The translations under genes were made by a program, and so were the position numbers. Positions 47,701 through 58,002 of a stretch of 64,000 nt of DNA are shown piece after piece; within the stretch, counting starts at the first letter, position 1; every line of letters begins with the position of its first letter. The notes under the pieces were generated by a model. That model did no database searches. It had not been told where the DNA came from and was given only the letters and a program-made list of their open reading frames with translations. Source of the DNA: Vibrio metschnikovii CIP 69.14 (GTDB lineage Bacteria; Pseudomonadota; Gammaproteobacteria; Enterobacterales; Vibrionaceae); assembly GCF_000176155.1 (NCBI RefSeq), contig NZ_ACZO01000006.1, positions 310,001 through 374,000 on the forward strand. The letters are read 5' to 3'.

Positions 47701-48192
47701 GGCGTATTCTCCCGGCCCAAACACCTGATCTACATGACGATAACCGGAGTTTTCTAACTGAACGCGTAATTTGGCTAAAGAGAACCGATCCCCTTGTTTG
47801 ACCATCAAGGTGTGTTGAAGTAAGAAATCACGTGGCGTCTGGCGTTGTAACAAGGTACTGACCGGGACAACAGTGATCCCAGTTCCTAAAGAGGGCAACT
47901 GATATAAGCGAGCGATGCGATCAGAAATAATCTCTTGATGAGGTGAAAAATTATCGTAGGGTAAGGTTTCCCAATCAGGAAATAAGCCGACCGGAGCTTG
48001 ACTGAATTGCTCTAGCTCTTGAACCAGTTTTAATGCTGTCTGTGGATCGGGTACTGCCAACAAGGTGTGGCTTGAGTGACGATTAGCGAATTCAGCGATG
48101 GTTAGCGCGAGACTGGCACCGGGTAAATTGCCCAGTTGTTTCTTATCCCCAGCACCACGCAGATGTGGGAGTGTTAATACAGTTTTTGTCAT
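44734..48192 (-). CDS. mfd: Transcription-repair coupling factor Mfd
   Basis: A 1152-residue DNA translocase that removes stalled RNA polymerase and recruits UvrA. Order of parts: UvrB-like N-terminal domains, an RNA polymerase interaction domain near residue 480-550 (LKPGQPVVHIDHGIGRYLGLQ), then helicase motifs GDVGFGKTEVAMRAAF (Walker A), DEEHRFGVRQKEK and TATPIPRTL. The C-terminal translocase block ETGIDVPTANTIII and the TRCF C-terminal domain follow. The start is set at 48192. Extensions to 48195 or 48261 are possible, but the latter overlaps the upstream PilZ gene. Confidence 0.97.
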   Translation of the reverse strand: MTKTVLTLPHLRGAGDKKQLGNLPGASLALTIAEFANRHSSHTLLAVPDPQTALKLVQELEQFSQAPVGLFPDWETLPYDNFSPHQEIISDRIARLYQLPSLGTGITVVPVSTLLQRQTPRDFLLQHTLMVKQGDRFSLAKLRVQLENSGYRHVDQVFGPGEYASRGSILDLFPMGSDSPYRIDFFDDEIDTIRIFDPENQRSIQQIDQIRLLPAHEFPTTEQAIEAFRARFRQRFDARREPESIYMQVSKGTWPAGIEYWQPLFFEHTETLFDYLPDHSQLILLGQVESAIDQFLADVAYRYDQRNIDPLRPLLAPDELWLKKDDLFARAKDFAQLQLSIDPIQEKAGRSNLAITALPDLAIQQQNKEPLAALRQFSEQFTGKIIFSVESEGRREALLELLQRIKLRPTAFASFDDAWQSSERLALVIGAAERGAIFTDPSLALICEADLLGARVVQRRKKERKSTNSDAVIRHLAELKPGQPVVHIDHGIGRYLGLQTLEAGGITTEYVTLEYQNEAKLYVPVSSLNLISRYSGGAEESAPLHKLGGESWVKARKKAAEKVRDVAAELLDVYAKRELKPGYRFRLDRDQYATFKATFPFEETDDQAMAINAVLSDMCQAKAMDRLVCGDVGFGKTEVAMRAAFVCTDNNKQVAILVPTTLLAQQHFENFRDRFANLPIRVEVLSRFKSAKEQKQIMQDVAEGKVDIVVGTHKLLSSDLIFADLGLLIVDEEHRFGVRQKEKVKAMRADVDILTLTATPIPRTLNMAMSGMRDLSIIATPPARRLAIKTFVRQHEDSVVRESVLREIMRGGQVYFLHNQVESIEKVAADLEALIPEARVTVAHGQLRERELEQIMNDFYHQRYNVLVCTTIIETGIDVPTANTIIINRADTLGLAQLHQLRGRVGRSHHQAYAYLLTPHPKAMTKDAIKRLEAIASLEDLGAGFTLATHDLEIRGAGELLGDEQSGQIQSIGFSLYMEMLEQAVEALKSGKEPSLDDLLREQSEVELRIPALLPDDYIPDINSRLSLYKQIASVADDTELAELKVELIDRFGKLPDAALNLLTIAQLKLNAAALKIRKIEAHEKGGYIEFYPNADINPMFLVKLLHAQPKQFAMEGPTKLKFILPLVDRRERIQFVTDMLQEFQHNLLPAA

Positions 48193-48209
48193 CATTATTG
48201 AGTGGGTCG

Positions 48210-48779
48210 TTATGGTTTTTCTCGATCTAAAGAGCGTTGACGCAACAGTTTCTGTTGGCAATGAAGCGCAGCTTTAATGAGTAGGTCTTGGTCATTATCA
48301 CGCAGGAGAGTGTATCTGACGCTAATAATCGTGGAGTCGGGATCCGTTTCACAATCGATAACTTCGCCATAACAATAAATCGCTGCTGCGGGATGCTCTA
48401 GGAATAATTTAATGCGTAGTGGTGTACCTAGTACGAGCGCGTCTCTGGCTCGATAAGTAAATTGACTGGCACCGAACGACAAGGTTGAGGCACGTTGAGC
48501 GGGATCATCTTGTTGGGCGAGCATAAAGCTCAGTAATAGATTCAGCTTAGAATTCTGCGTTTCTAGCAGTTGGATAACGTGTTTAAAATCGCTGTTTTTG
48601 AGTTCGAGCCGCGCAGCATCATTTAATTGATCAAGTTGACTAAACTCACTGGCCACAACAAAAGGTGCGGGGATTTCCGCCTCAAAATCGATCTGAGAAG
48701 GCAAACGAAAGTTAGCCGCTAACGGCTCGATGTTAATTGTCAGTGCGTGGTATACCGAAAAAAAGTCTTGGTCAGTCAT
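48210..48779 (-). CDS. PilZ-domain protein (PlzB-like)
   Basis: A 189-residue cytoplasmic protein with an N-terminal YcgR-like region and a C-terminal PilZ-like barrel (about 85-180). The expected c-di-GMP residues are poorly kept: the RxxxR element is not clear and the (D/N)xSxxG element reads STLSFGAS. It occupies the position of V. cholerae PlzB, a PilZ protein next to mfd and lolC reported not to bind c-di-GMP well. The ATG at 48779 has AAGGA upstream. It probably shares a transcript with mfd. Confidence 0.82.
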   Translation of the reverse strand: MTDQDFFSVYHALTINIEPLAANFRLPSQIDFEAEIPAPFVVASEFSQLDQLNDAARLELKNSDFKHVIQLLETQNSKLNLLLSFMLAQQDDPAQRASTLSFGASQFTYRARDALVLGTPLRIKLFLEHPAAAIYCYGEVIDCETDPDSTIISVRYTLLRDNDQDLLIKAALHCQQKLLRQRSLDREKP

Positions 48780-48997
48780 ATTGGGTTTCCTTCTCACCTT
48801 TGTTGATTATCGTCATAAAGAATCAGTAATCAAGCAAAGTGAGAGTTTTGTTGTAAATCAATCAGAGTGATTACGAATAAATTATCGCCATTACCTTTGA
48901 GTGATAACGGTGTTTAACAAAGATTTGGCAAAGAAAAACTACAACCTTGGACAGATTCTCGTTACAGTAGCGGCCTATTATGGCTTTGGTTTGTATT

Positions 48998-50206
48998 ATG
49001 TTTCATCCTATTTCGATATTTATCGGTTTACGTTATTTACGCGGACGTTCAGGTGATCGGTTTAGTCGATTTGTCTCTTATATGTCGACCGCTGGGATCA
49101 CGATTGGTGTGATGGCTTTAGTGACGGTATTGTCGGTGATGAATGGTTTTGAATCGCAGTTGAAAAACCGTATTTTGGGGGTTTTGCCGCAAGCGGTGAT
49201 CGGACAAGCGCAGGAAAAAACCCAATGGCAAGCACAAGCCCCCGATTTTATTAGAGAGTTATCCACTTACAAAGCGCCACAACCGATGGTAAGAAGCGAA
49301 GCGGTGGTGCAAAGCTCGTGGCAATTATCGGCGGGTTTATTGGTCGGTATTGCGCCGCAAGCTGACGACCCGATCGCCGATTATCTGATTGCTGGTCGAT
49401 TAAGCGATTTACAACCTGGTGCCTATCATATTTTCTTAGGTCACACTCTGGCTCGTGATCTCAATGTTTCCGTTGGCGATACGGTTCGCTTAATGGTGAC
49501 TCGCGCCAGTCAATTTACGCCTTTAGGACGTATTCCTAGCCAACGCAATTTCACGGTGGCCGGACTGTTTAATACTGGCTCAGATGTTGATGGGCAACTG
49601 ATGATCACTCATCTACGAGATGCGGGTCGCTTACTGCGTTTCGACGATCAGACGATTTCTGGCTGGCGACTCTTTATGGCCGATCCTTTTGATGTGGCGA
49701 CGTTGTCAACGACTTCTTTGCCGGATGGTTGGTATTGGAGCGATTGGCGTGAACAACGTGGTGAGTTATTTCAGGCGGTCAGAATGGAAAAAAACATCAT
49801 GGGCCTAATGCTGGGACTGATTGTTGGAGTCGCGGCGTTTAATATTATCGCCGCCCTAATCATGGTGGTGATGGAAAAGCAGGCGGAAGTTGCGATTTTA
49901 AAAACCCAAGGCATGACCGATCAACAAGTTTTGGCCATTTTTATGGTGCAAGGCGCGAGCAGTGGTGTAATTGGATCGGTTGTCGGTGGAGTGTTGGGCG
50001 CTCTGCTGGCAGCGAACTTGAATAGCATCATGAACACGTTAGGCGTCGCACTGTTTTCATTAGGCGGAGAGTTGCCCGTGTTGATCAACCCGATACAAAT
50101 TGTGGTTGTCGTATTGCTGGCAATATTGCTTAGCTTTTTAGCCACCTTATTTCCTTCTTATCGCGCATCTAGAGTTAAACCCGCTGAGGCTTTACGTTAT
50201 GAATGA
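48998..50206 (+). CDS. lolC: Lipoprotein-releasing ABC transporter permease LolC
   Basis: A 402-residue inner-membrane subunit of LolCDE, which extracts outer-membrane lipoproteins and hands them to LolA. One N-terminal transmembrane helix ([22 protein letters not shown]), a large periplasmic domain that recruits LolA, and a three-helix C-terminal FtsX domain are visible. The start [17 protein letters not shown] aligns with E. coli LolC. An ATG six codons earlier (48980) is possible. The end overlaps lolD by eight bases. Confidence 0.95.
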   Translation: MFHPISIFIGLRYLRGRSGDRFSRFVSYMSTAGITIGVMALVTVLSVMNGFESQLKNRILGVLPQAVIGQAQEKTQWQAQAPDFIRELSTYKAPQPMVRSEAVVQSSWQLSAGLLVGIAPQADDPIADYLIAGRLSDLQPGAYHIFLGHTLARDLNVSVGDTVRLMVTRASQFTPLGRIPSQRNFTVAGLFNTGSDVDGQLMITHLRDAGRLLRFDDQTISGWRLFMADPFDVATLSTTSLPDGWYWSDWREQRGELFQAVRMEKNIMGLMLGLIVGVAAFNIIAALIMVVMEKQAEVAILKTQGMTDQQVLAIFMVQGASSGVIGSVVGGVLGALLAANLNSIMNTLGVALFSLGGELPVLINPIQIVVVVLLAILLSFLATLFPSYRASRVKPAEALRYE

Positions 50207-50885
50207 TCTTTTACGCTGTCAGCAGCTTTATAAAATCTATCAAGAAGGTGAGTTGCAGACTCAAGTCTTGAAAGGGGTAAGTTTTTCGATGCAACCTGGT
50301 GATCTGGTCTCGATCATTGGCTCTTCTGGTTCAGGAAAAAGTACTTTATTGCATATCCTTGGCGCGCTGGATGAAGCGAGTAGTGGCGAAGTTGAATTTC
50401 TTGGCCAGCCATTACATCAAATGAGTTCGAATAAACAAGCCAAAATACGTAATCAACATCTCGGGTTTGTGTATCAATTTCATCATTTACTTGCTGATTT
50501 TACCGCGCTCGAAAACGTAGCGATGCCACTATTAATTGGTGGTAAAAAAGCCAGCGAAGCAAAACGCTCGGCTCAGGCTTTGTTGGCGCGAGTCGGCCTC
50601 GGTCACCGTTTGCAACATCGTCCTTCAGAGTTATCGGGTGGAGAGCGGCAGCGTGTTGCGATTGCTAGAGCGTTGGTCAATCGACCGGATTTAGTGCTCG
50701 CAGATGAGCCTACTGGCAATTTAGACCACACTACGGCACTGGCGATTTATGATTTGATGCGTGAATTGAATCGTGAGTTTAATACGGCTTTTTTAGTGGT
50801 GACTCATGATGGCGAATTGGCAGCGAAAATGGATCGACAACTGCATATGCAAGATGGCCTATTGCTCAACGTTGCGGAGGCATAA
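50199..50885 (+). CDS. lolD: Lipoprotein-releasing ABC transporter ATPase LolD
   Basis: A 228-residue ATPase energising LolCDE. Walker A is [14 protein letters not shown] (about 39-52), the Q-loop is [11 protein letters not shown], the ABC signature [15 protein letters not shown] and Walker [13 protein letters not shown]. The H-loop is VVTHDGEL. It overlaps lolC by eight bases and lolE by one (TAATG), so all three are translationally coupled. Confidence 0.97.
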   Translation: MNDLLRCQQLYKIYQEGELQTQVLKGVSFSMQPGDLVSIIGSSGSGKSTLLHILGALDEASSGEVEFLGQPLHQMSSNKQAKIRNQHLGFVYQFHHLLADFTALENVAMPLLIGGKKASEAKRSAQALLARVGLGHRLQHRPSELSGGERQRVAIARALVNRPDLVLADEPTGNLDHTTALAIYDLMRELNREFNTAFLVVTHDGELAAKMDRQLHMQDGLLLNVAEA

Positions 50886-52129
50886 TGTTTGCAGATTTGG
50901 CGCTAGTGATTGGCGCACGTTTTAGTCGTGCTAAGCAGCGTAATAAGCTGGTGTCGTTTATCGCTTTATCTTCGACACTCGGTATTGCCGTTGGGGTTGC
51001 GGTGATCATTATTGGTTTATCGGCGATGAATGGCTTCGAGAGAGAGCTGCAACAACGTGTATTGTCGGTTATTCCTCATGGCGAGTTTGAAGGGGTACGT
51101 GGGCCAATCGAACACTGGCCAGATATCGTCCAAAAATCGACTCAGCATCCTCAAGTCCAAGCGGCGGCACCATACGTGAAGTTTACCGCATTGGTCGAGC
51201 GAGGTGCGCAGTTAAAAGCCATAGAAGTACGAGGGGTGGATACGCAAAGAGAGCGTGCCGTATCTCGACTGGCTGATTATGTTACCCCAGGAGTATGGGA
51301 AGCTTTTGTTCCGGCTCAACAGCAAGTCATTTTAGGCAAAGGTGTTGCCGATCAACTACAAGCCGCAGTGGGGGATTGGATCACTTTGCTGATCCCAAGT
51401 AGTCATACTGGGCAAGCGGTCCAAGCCCCGAAAAGAGTGCGGGTAAAGGTTGCGGGGTTGCTGGAATTAAATGGTCAAATTGATCATAACCTCGCGCTGT
51501 TACCTTTAGAAGACGCTCAGCAATACAGCAATTTAAACGACAAAGTCACGGGGGTGTCGATTAAAGTTTCCGATGTCCTCAAAGCCAATCAAATTGTTCG
51601 TGAAGTGGGTAATACACTAGAAGAGTATGTCTATTTGCGTAGTTGGCAGCAAAAATATGGCTTTTTATATCGTGATATTGAAATGGTGCGAACCATCATG
51701 TATCTAGTCATGGTATTGGTGATTGGGGTCGCGAGCTTTAATATTGTTTCTACCTTAATGATGGCCGTTAAAGATCGCGCTGCCGATATTGCCATTTTGC
51801 GCACGATGGGTGCGAATGATCGCTTAATTAAACGCATTTTCGTCTGGCAAGGGGTATTTTCTGGTGTTATGGGCAGTCTATTGGGCAGCATTGTTGGGGT
51901 GTTTATGGCACTAAATTTGACACCGATTATTCATAGTTTAGAAACTTTGTTAGGCCATCAATTTCTTTCAGGGGATATTTATTTTGTCGATTTCCTTCCT
52001 TCTCAACTTGAATGGTCAGATGTATTACTGGTTTCGAGTACCGCGATTATTTTGAGTTTACTGGCGACGTGGTATCCAGCTTCTCGCGCCAGCCGTTTGC
52101 ATCCTGCGGCGGTTCTAAGCAGTAAATAA
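50885..52129 (+). CDS. lolE: Lipoprotein-releasing ABC transporter permease LolE
   Basis: A 414-residue membrane subunit of LolCDE that contacts the lipoprotein substrate. Like LolC it has one N-terminal helix (TLGIAVGVAVIIIGLSAMNGFE), a periplasmic domain, and a C-terminal FtsX domain (FNIVSTLMMAVKDRAADIAILRTMG). It ends at a terminator at 52156-52182. Confidence 0.96.
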   Translation: MFADLALVIGARFSRAKQRNKLVSFIALSSTLGIAVGVAVIIIGLSAMNGFERELQQRVLSVIPHGEFEGVRGPIEHWPDIVQKSTQHPQVQAAAPYVKFTALVERGAQLKAIEVRGVDTQRERAVSRLADYVTPGVWEAFVPAQQQVILGKGVADQLQAAVGDWITLLIPSSHTGQAVQAPKRVRVKVAGLLELNGQIDHNLALLPLEDAQQYSNLNDKVTGVSIKVSDVLKANQIVREVGNTLEEYVYLRSWQQKYGFLYRDIEMVRTIMYLVMVLVIGVASFNIVSTLMMAVKDRAADIAILRTMGANDRLIKRIFVWQGVFSGVMGSLLGSIVGVFMALNLTPIIHSLETLLGHQFLSGDIYFVDFLPSQLEWSDVLLVSSTAIILSLLATWYPASRASRLHPAAVLSSK

Positions 52130-52155
52130 CCCCGTTATTCTCTTCGTTAATAAAA

Positions 52156-52182
52156 AGAAAAAGGACCTAATGGTCCTTTTTC
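52156..52182 (+). terminator. Terminator after lolCDE
   Basis: Stem AAAAAGGACC / GGTCCTTTTT with loop TAAT and a T-rich tail. It could also act on the convergent DUF2062 gene. Confidence 0.85.
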
Positions 52183-52276
52183 ATCTTTTGTATACTGCTG
52201 GTTACCTAGAAAAATGTTGTATCACTCGCACGATGATTCGCTAGAGCTGCACAGTCACGAACAAAATCAATATGGT

Positions 52277-52798
52277 TTATTTTATCGTATTGGTCACGCG
52301 ACGTTTTTGCCAGCTCCGTACAACGGAATAGCGCCATAAACCTCGAATACCAAAGTAACCTAATAAGCCAGCGACAATACCACAGACTAAACTACCCAAC
52401 AAAAAGGGTGGACCAATGGTGTGCATCTGATGGTGAAGAAATTCCCACGTTAATTCAAAATGAAAAGGTTGCGGCGGAGTACTCATTAACCAAGCGCCAA
52501 CTTTATAAGAGAAATAAAAGATAAATGGCATAGTGATCGGGTTGGTTATCCACACCAAGGCAACAGCAAGGGGTAAGTTCACGCCACAAATAATCGCTAC
52601 GCCAGCAGACATGATCATTTGGCTAGGTAGTGGTACGAAGGCCATAAATAAACCGACAGCAAACGCACCAGCAGCAGAGCGTCGATTTAAACACCACAGA
52701 TTCGGGTTGTAGAGGACAGAGCCAAAAATTTGTAATGCCTTTTGACGCTTAATAACAGCGTGATCAGGCATAAAACGTTTAATAAACTTTCTTGGCAT
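52277..52798 (-). CDS. DUF2062 inner-membrane protein
   Basis: A 173-residue membrane protein with the DUF2062 pattern: NPNLWCLNRRSAAGAFAVGLFMAFVPLPSQM, then VALVWITNPITMPFIFYFSYKVG and a last helix near GSLVCGIVAGLLGYFGIRGLW. The function is unknown. The start MPRKFIKRFMPDH at 52798 matches the family. The frame extends further upstream but would overlap comEC. Its start is only eight bases from the divergent comEC start. Confidence 0.88.
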   Translation of the reverse strand: MPRKFIKRFMPDHAVIKRQKALQIFGSVLYNPNLWCLNRRSAAGAFAVGLFMAFVPLPSQMIMSAGVAIICGVNLPLAVALVWITNPITMPFIFYFSYKVGAWLMSTPPQPFHFELTWEFLHHQMHTIGPPFLLGSLVCGIVAGLLGYFGIRGLWRYSVVRSWQKRRVTNTIK

Positions 52799-52806
52799 AA
52801 GGAAAC

Positions 52807-55050
52807 ATGGCTCTCTTATCGAATTACTGGACGTTGGCTTCGTTCTCGTTAACGATACTCTCTGCCCCATTTTGGCCTTGGATGCCCAAATGGCCTATTA
52901 TCATTGGCATTGTTGTTGTGTTGATGATGAGTCTCGTGACACGCCGAGGCAGGGGATGCATCGGAATTACACTGGCCTTAGTGTTGATAATAACACACGG
53001 AAATAAAGTAACCGCACAGTCCAATAATATCTTACAATTTGCGACAGATATTACCATAAAAGGTGTCGCTGACAGCTTTTTTACTGCTCATCGCTACGGT
53101 TTTAGTGGTTCTTTTGTAGTGAGATCAATCAATGGTCAATCTTTACCCCGATTTTTGTCTCCCACGGTACGTTTAAATTCCCCGATCGCCTTACAATTGG
53201 GTGATCATGCTCAATTTGTGGTACAGGCGAAGCCGATTTATGGGCGATTGAATGAAGTCGGGTTTGATCAAGAAGCCTTTTTTCTGAGTCAAGGCTGGAG
53301 CGCACAAGCGACCGTTCGTCCCAATACAGCTTATCAAATCATCCCCAGTTCAAGTTTGCGGGCGATATTTTTTCAACAGATTGAGCAACGAACGCGATCC
53401 AGCGAGGTTCAAGGCTTTATTTTAGCCCTCACTTTTGGTGAGCGTAGCGGGATTACTGAACAGCAGTGGTTGGAATTACGTAATAGCGGTTTAATCCATC
53501 TCACTGCGATCTCGGGATTACACATCGGTATGGCATTTGGTTTTGGCTATTTGTTGGGGGGGATGTGTAGCCGCCTTTTGAGAAAGGGCTTATGGCTACC
53601 TTTTGTTTGCGGTGGATTGTTTGCACTTGGTTATGCTTGGCTGGCAGGTTTTACGCTACCGACTCAGCGAGCATTGATGATGTGTTGGTTAAATATTCTA
53701 TTAGTAATGTTTAATGTTCGAGTGACCGCTATTCAACGGGTATTATTAACGTTAGCTGTGATATTGGCTTTGGATCCCTTCGCTTCATTAAGCACAAGTT
53801 TTTGGTTGTCTTTTTTAGCGGTCAGCTTTGTCATTTACCAAGTCTCCGTCATCGATAGTCGATGGCCGCTATGGAAGAAAGTGCTTGCTGGCCATCTATT
53901 GTTAGTGATGTTAATGGCTCCGGTGACGGCTTACTTCTTCTCTGGCGTTAGCCTTTATTCCGCGCTTTATAATCTCGTGTTTATTCCTTGGTTCAGCTTT
54001 GTGGTTGTTCCCTTACTGTTTATTGTCTTGTGCGGCAATGTGTTGATGGCCGATCAGGTCCAGTGGCTTTGGACTTGGGTTGAGGCGGCTTTAATGCCGT
54101 TTAGCTGGTCGTTAGGCTTTGCTGAACATAGCTGGTTACCGGTTAACCAAACGTGGCAATATAGTTTGTTGGCCTTATTTTTAGTGATGATGTTACGGTC
54201 ACTGTTGACAGCGCGATCTCTTATTGCGATTGGGTTACTCTTTAGCGCCACTTGGCTAACAATACAACCGAAGGCCTACTGGCAAGTGGATATGTTGGAT
54301 GTTGGGCATGGCTTGGCGATGATCATTGAGCGTAACGGACGTTATGTTTTATACGATACAGGGAGTAGTTGGGATGAGGGCAGTGTAGCGACATCACTGA
54401 TTATTCCGTTATTAACTCGACGTGGAGGAGTACATGCTCTTGATGGCGTGATCATTAGCCATAGTGATAATGATCATGCGGGAGGATTAGTCGATATTCA
54501 CTCGCGGCTAAAACCAGCTTGGATTCGCGCTAGTTACCGCAATGAACATTTCTCTCCGTGTATTCAAGGTGAATTCTGGCAATGGCAAGAATTGACTTTT
54601 GAAGTTGTGTGGCCACCCCGTTTAGTTGATCGCGCTGATAACCCTCATTCTTGTGTGGTTCGTATGGTTGATCAGCAATATGGGCATAGTGTGTTGTTGA
54701 CCGGTGATGTAACGGCGATTGGTGAGTGGTTACTCAGTCGGGATGCGTTATTAGAAAGTGATGTTTTGGTGGTTCCTCATCACGGGAGTCAAACGTCTTC
54801 TACACAAGCGTTTATAGCAAAGGTCAATCCACAGTTGGCGATTGCCTCATTGGCGAAAGGTCATCGATGGCAATTACCTCATCCAGATGTTCTCGCACGT
54901 TATCAATCTTTAGACATTCCGTGGCTTGATACGGGAGAAGTCGGACAAATAACACTCCGTTACCAAGGATCTCAACGTCAGCTTTTCACTTTACGCGGTG
55001 GTCGAATCACGCCTTGGTATAGGCAGATGCTACGTAAAGAGGTAGAATAA
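52807..55050 (+). CDS. comEC: DNA uptake channel protein ComEC/Rec2
   Basis: A 747-residue inner-membrane protein that carries single-stranded DNA into the cytoplasm during transformation. Parts in order: an N-terminal OB-like DUF4131 region, the Competence domain with many helices (LTFGERSGITEQQWLELRNSGLIHLTAISGLHIGMAFGFG) and a C-terminal metallo-beta-lactamase-like domain with VDMLDVGHGLA and SHSDNDHAGG. All parts appear intact. The start has AAGGAA upstream. It lies in front of msbA, as ycaI does in E. coli. Confidence 0.94.
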   Translation: MALLSNYWTLASFSLTILSAPFWPWMPKWPIIIGIVVVLMMSLVTRRGRGCIGITLALVLIITHGNKVTAQSNNILQFATDITIKGVADSFFTAHRYGFSGSFVVRSINGQSLPRFLSPTVRLNSPIALQLGDHAQFVVQAKPIYGRLNEVGFDQEAFFLSQGWSAQATVRPNTAYQIIPSSSLRAIFFQQIEQRTRSSEVQGFILALTFGERSGITEQQWLELRNSGLIHLTAISGLHIGMAFGFGYLLGGMCSRLLRKGLWLPFVCGGLFALGYAWLAGFTLPTQRALMMCWLNILLVMFNVRVTAIQRVLLTLAVILALDPFASLSTSFWLSFLAVSFVIYQVSVIDSRWPLWKKVLAGHLLLVMLMAPVTAYFFSGVSLYSALYNLVFIPWFSFVVVPLLFIVLCGNVLMADQVQWLWTWVEAALMPFSWSLGFAEHSWLPVNQTWQYSLLALFLVMMLRSLLTARSLIAIGLLFSATWLTIQPKAYWQVDMLDVGHGLAMIIERNGRYVLYDTGSSWDEGSVATSLIIPLLTRRGGVHALDGVIISHSDNDHAGGLVDIHSRLKPAWIRASYRNEHFSPCIQGEFWQWQELTFEVVWPPRLVDRADNPHSCVVRMVDQQYGHSVLLTGDVTAIGEWLLSRDALLESDVLVVPHHGSQTSSTQAFIAKVNPQLAIASLAKGHRWQLPHPDVLARYQSLDIPWLDTGEVGQITLRYQGSQRQLFTLRGGRITPWYRQMLRKEVE

Positions 55051-55082
55051 GGTCAATTTTGTAATATCGATAAAGCAGCTTT

Positions 55083-56831
55083 ATGTCACTCAATTCTGAC
55101 GAAACAACTTGGCAAACCTTTAAACGTCTTTGGACTTACATCCGTCTTTATAAAGTCGGATTGGTGCTGGCGACCATCGCTTTAGTGATCAATGCGATCT
55201 CTGATACCTACATGATCTCCTTACTAAAGCCGCTATTAGATGAAGGCTTTGGTGGTACAGACTCTAATTTTTTGCAGATCTTACCCTTCATTATTCTTGG
55301 TCTGATGTTTATTCGTGGCTGTAGCGGCTTCGTTTCTGCTTACTGTTTAAGTTGGGTATCTGGCAATGTAGTGATGCTGATGCGTAGGCGGATTTTTAAT
55401 CAGTTTATGCATATGCCGGTGAGTTTTTTCGATCGTGAGTCAACCGGTGGTTTATTATCGCGAATTACTTATGATTCTGAACAGGTTGCAGGAGCGACGA
55501 GTCGAGCAATGGTCAGTATTGTTCGTGAAGGGGCCAGTATCATTGGTTTATTAACCTTGATGTTCTGGAACAGTTGGCAACTCTCTCTAGTTTTAATTGT
55601 GGTTGCTCCGATTGTTGCGATTGGCATTCGAGTGGTCTCTAAACGCTTTCGAAAAATCTCCAAAAATATGCAAACAACCATGGGCCATGTCACTTCGTCG
55701 GCAGAACAGATGCTTAAAGGCCATAAGGTGGTTTTAAGCTATGGTGGACAAGAGGTTGAGCGTAAACGCTTTGATAAAGTTAGCAATCAAATGCGCCAAC
55801 AGACCATGAAGTTAGTCTCGGCTCAAGCAGTAGCCGACCCTGTGATTCAAATGATTGCTTCATTAGCCTTGGTGACGGTCTTATTCTTAGCTAGCGTTGA
55901 TTCTATTCGTGCAGATTTAACGCCTGGTACCTTCACGGTTATTTTCTCGGCGATGTTTGGTTTGATGCGCCCTTTAAAGGCTTTGACCAACGTAACTTCA
56001 GAGTTTCAACGAGGTATGGCCGCAACACAAACGTTATTTGCGTTAATGGACCTGGAAACTGAGCGCGATAATGGTAAGTTTGTGACAGATAAAGTGCGTG
56101 GTGATATTGCCGTAAAAGATGTCTCTTTCACTTATCAAGGTAAAGAAAAACCGGCATTATCGCATGTGAGTTTTACCATTCCTCAAGGCAAAACCGTTGC
56201 ACTCGTCGGACGTTCTGGTTCGGGCAAATCAACCATTGCTAATTTATTTACCCGTTTTTATGACGTCGATTCCGGTGCCATCTACCTTGATGACCACGAT
56301 ATTCGTGATTACACGCTGAGCAATTTGCGGCAACATTTTGCTTTAGTCTCGCAAAATGTTCATTTATTTAATGACACCATCGCCAATAACATCGCTTACG
56401 CTGCACAAGAGCAATACAGCCGTGAGCAAATAGAAGAGGCTGCTCGCTTAGCCCATGCGATGGACTTTATACAACATTTACCACAAGGTTTAGATACGAT
56501 AATTGGCGAGAACGGAGCCAGTCTCTCTGGTGGCCAACGTCAGCGTATTGCGATTGCTCGCGCTCTGCTGCGTGATGCTCCGGTCCTTATTTTGGATGAA
56601 GCAACTTCAGCATTGGATACTGAATCAGAAAGAGCTATTCAAGCCGCGCTTGACGAATTACAGAAAAATAAAACCGTATTAGTGATTGCTCACCGACTTT
56701 CAACGATTGAACAAGCTGATCAAATTTTAGTGGTTGATGACGGTGAGATCATTGAGCGCGGAAATCATGCTGATCTCATCAAACAAAATGGTGCTTATGC
56801 GCAATTGCATCGTATTCAGTTTGGCGATTAA
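55083..56831 (+). CDS. msbA: Lipid A export ATP-binding/permease protein MsbA
   Basis: A 582-residue homodimeric flippase that turns core-lipid A to the periplasmic leaflet. It has six transmembrane helices in the first 320 residues (including [17 protein letters not shown]), then an ATPase domain with Walker [15 protein letters not shown] (about 377-390), signature [15 protein letters not shown], Walker [13 protein letters not shown] and H-loop IAHRLST. The length is exactly that of E. coli MsbA. lpxK follows three bases after the stop. Confidence 0.97.
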   Translation: MSLNSDETTWQTFKRLWTYIRLYKVGLVLATIALVINAISDTYMISLLKPLLDEGFGGTDSNFLQILPFIILGLMFIRGCSGFVSAYCLSWVSGNVVMLMRRRIFNQFMHMPVSFFDRESTGGLLSRITYDSEQVAGATSRAMVSIVREGASIIGLLTLMFWNSWQLSLVLIVVAPIVAIGIRVVSKRFRKISKNMQTTMGHVTSSAEQMLKGHKVVLSYGGQEVERKRFDKVSNQMRQQTMKLVSAQAVADPVIQMIASLALVTVLFLASVDSIRADLTPGTFTVIFSAMFGLMRPLKALTNVTSEFQRGMAATQTLFALMDLETERDNGKFVTDKVRGDIAVKDVSFTYQGKEKPALSHVSFTIPQGKTVALVGRSGSGKSTIANLFTRFYDVDSGAIYLDDHDIRDYTLSNLRQHFALVSQNVHLFNDTIANNIAYAAQEQYSREQIEEAARLAHAMDFIQHLPQGLDTIIGENGASLSGGQRQRIAIARALLRDAPVLILDEATSALDTESERAIQAALDELQKNKTVLVIAHRLSTIEQADQILVVDDGEIIERGNHADLIKQNGAYAQLHRIQFGD

Positions 56832-56834
56832 TCC

Positions 56835-57842
56835 GTGATAGACAAATTGTGGTTTGGACGCCATCCGCTCTATTTTTTGCTTTGGCCACTTTTGTGGCCA
56901 TTGAGTCGACTGTTTTATCTGATCAGTACTCGTCGCCGGCATGCCTTTTTGTCCGGTAAAAAAGCGCGTTACCGAGCGCCAGTGCCAGTGCTCGTCGTCG
57001 GTAACATTACCGCTGGTGGTAATGGTAAAACTCCCGTTGTGGTTTGGCTCGTTGAGTTACTGCAACGTCAAGGCTATCGACCGGGCGTGGTTTCAAGAGG
57101 ATACGGAGGTAAGGCGGCTCAATATCCGTTATTGGTTACTGACCATACCTTATCGACCGAATGTGGTGATGAGCCTAAGCTGATTTATCAACGTACAGGT
57201 GCTCCAGTGGCCGTTGACCCAATACGTGCGCATGCGGTTCAAGCATTGCTCAGCCAAGGGGTTGATCTTATTGTTACCGATGATGGTTTACAGCACTATG
57301 CGTTGGAACGAGATATTGAATTTGCGGTTGTTGATGGAGTCCGTCGCTTTGGTAACCAACAACTGCTTCCGTTGGGGCCATTACGTGAACCTGTCGAGCG
57401 TTTACAGCAAGTCGACTTTGTGATCAATAATGGCGGAGAACCGGTTATGGGTGAACTTGCCATGACACTCAAACCCAGCTTAGCGGTTAATGTCATCAGC
57501 GGAGAGCGCATTGATGTTGCTGCCCTGAGCCGTTTAGTGGCTTGGGCTGGCATTGGCCATCCGGCTCGCTTTTTTAATACGTTACATCAACTCGGTGCAT
57601 CACTGATTCTTACCCATGATTTTGCTGATCATCAAGCATTTGATGAAACGACATTGCGCGAATTAGCCAGCCAAGGTGATAACGTGATCATGACAGAGAA
57701 AGATGCCGTTAAGTGTACAGATTTTGCAGCAAAAAACTGGTGGTATTTACCCGTATCGGCCGAGATTTCACCAACTGATCAACAGTGCATATTAGATAAA
57801 ATTAAAGAGGTTATGGAACATTATGGACCACCGTCTGCTTGA
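56835..57842 (+). CDS. lpxK: Tetraacyldisaccharide 4'-kinase
   Basis: A 335-residue inner-membrane-associated kinase that adds the 4' phosphate to lipid A precursor, the sixth step of lipid A synthesis. Visible are an N-terminal membrane-anchoring helix ([18 protein letters not shown]), the P-loop [18 protein letters not shown] (about 55-72), VVSRGYGGK and the [14 protein letters not shown] block. The start codon is GTG. The end overlaps the next small gene by 20 bases. Confidence 0.96.
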   Translation: MIDKLWFGRHPLYFLLWPLLWPLSRLFYLISTRRRHAFLSGKKARYRAPVPVLVVGNITAGGNGKTPVVVWLVELLQRQGYRPGVVSRGYGGKAAQYPLLVTDHTLSTECGDEPKLIYQRTGAPVAVDPIRAHAVQALLSQGVDLIVTDDGLQHYALERDIEFAVVDGVRRFGNQQLLPLGPLREPVERLQQVDFVINNGGEPVMGELAMTLKPSLAVNVISGERIDVAALSRLVAWAGIGHPARFFNTLHQLGASLILTHDFADHQAFDETTLRELASQGDNVIMTEKDAVKCTDFAAKNWWYLPVSAEISPTDQQCILDKIKEVMEHYGPPSA

Positions 57843-58002
57843 AATTGTGGCTTGTCCCGTATGCAAGGGGAAGTTGACTTACGATAAAAGTAACCAAGAG
57901 CTGATTTGTAAATTAGATCGTCTGGCTTATCCAATAAAAGAAGGTATTCCAGTACTGCTCGAACCTGAAGCGAGAAGTATGACCATGGATGAGGGACGCT
58001 AA
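57823..58002 (+). CDS. ycaR: Trm112 family protein (YcaR, UPF0434)
   Basis: A 59-residue protein, [18 protein letters not shown] ... MDEGR, with CPVCKGKL and the later [20 protein letters not shown] that define the Trm112/UPF0434 family. It overlaps the end of lpxK and its stop overlaps the kdsB start by one base (TAATG). The lpxK-ycaR-kdsB order is the same as in E. coli. The role is unknown. Eukaryotic Trm112 activates methyltransferases. Confidence 0.94.
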   Translation: MDHRLLEIVACPVCKGKLTYDKSNQELICKLDRLAYPIKEGIPVLLEPEARSMTMDEGR

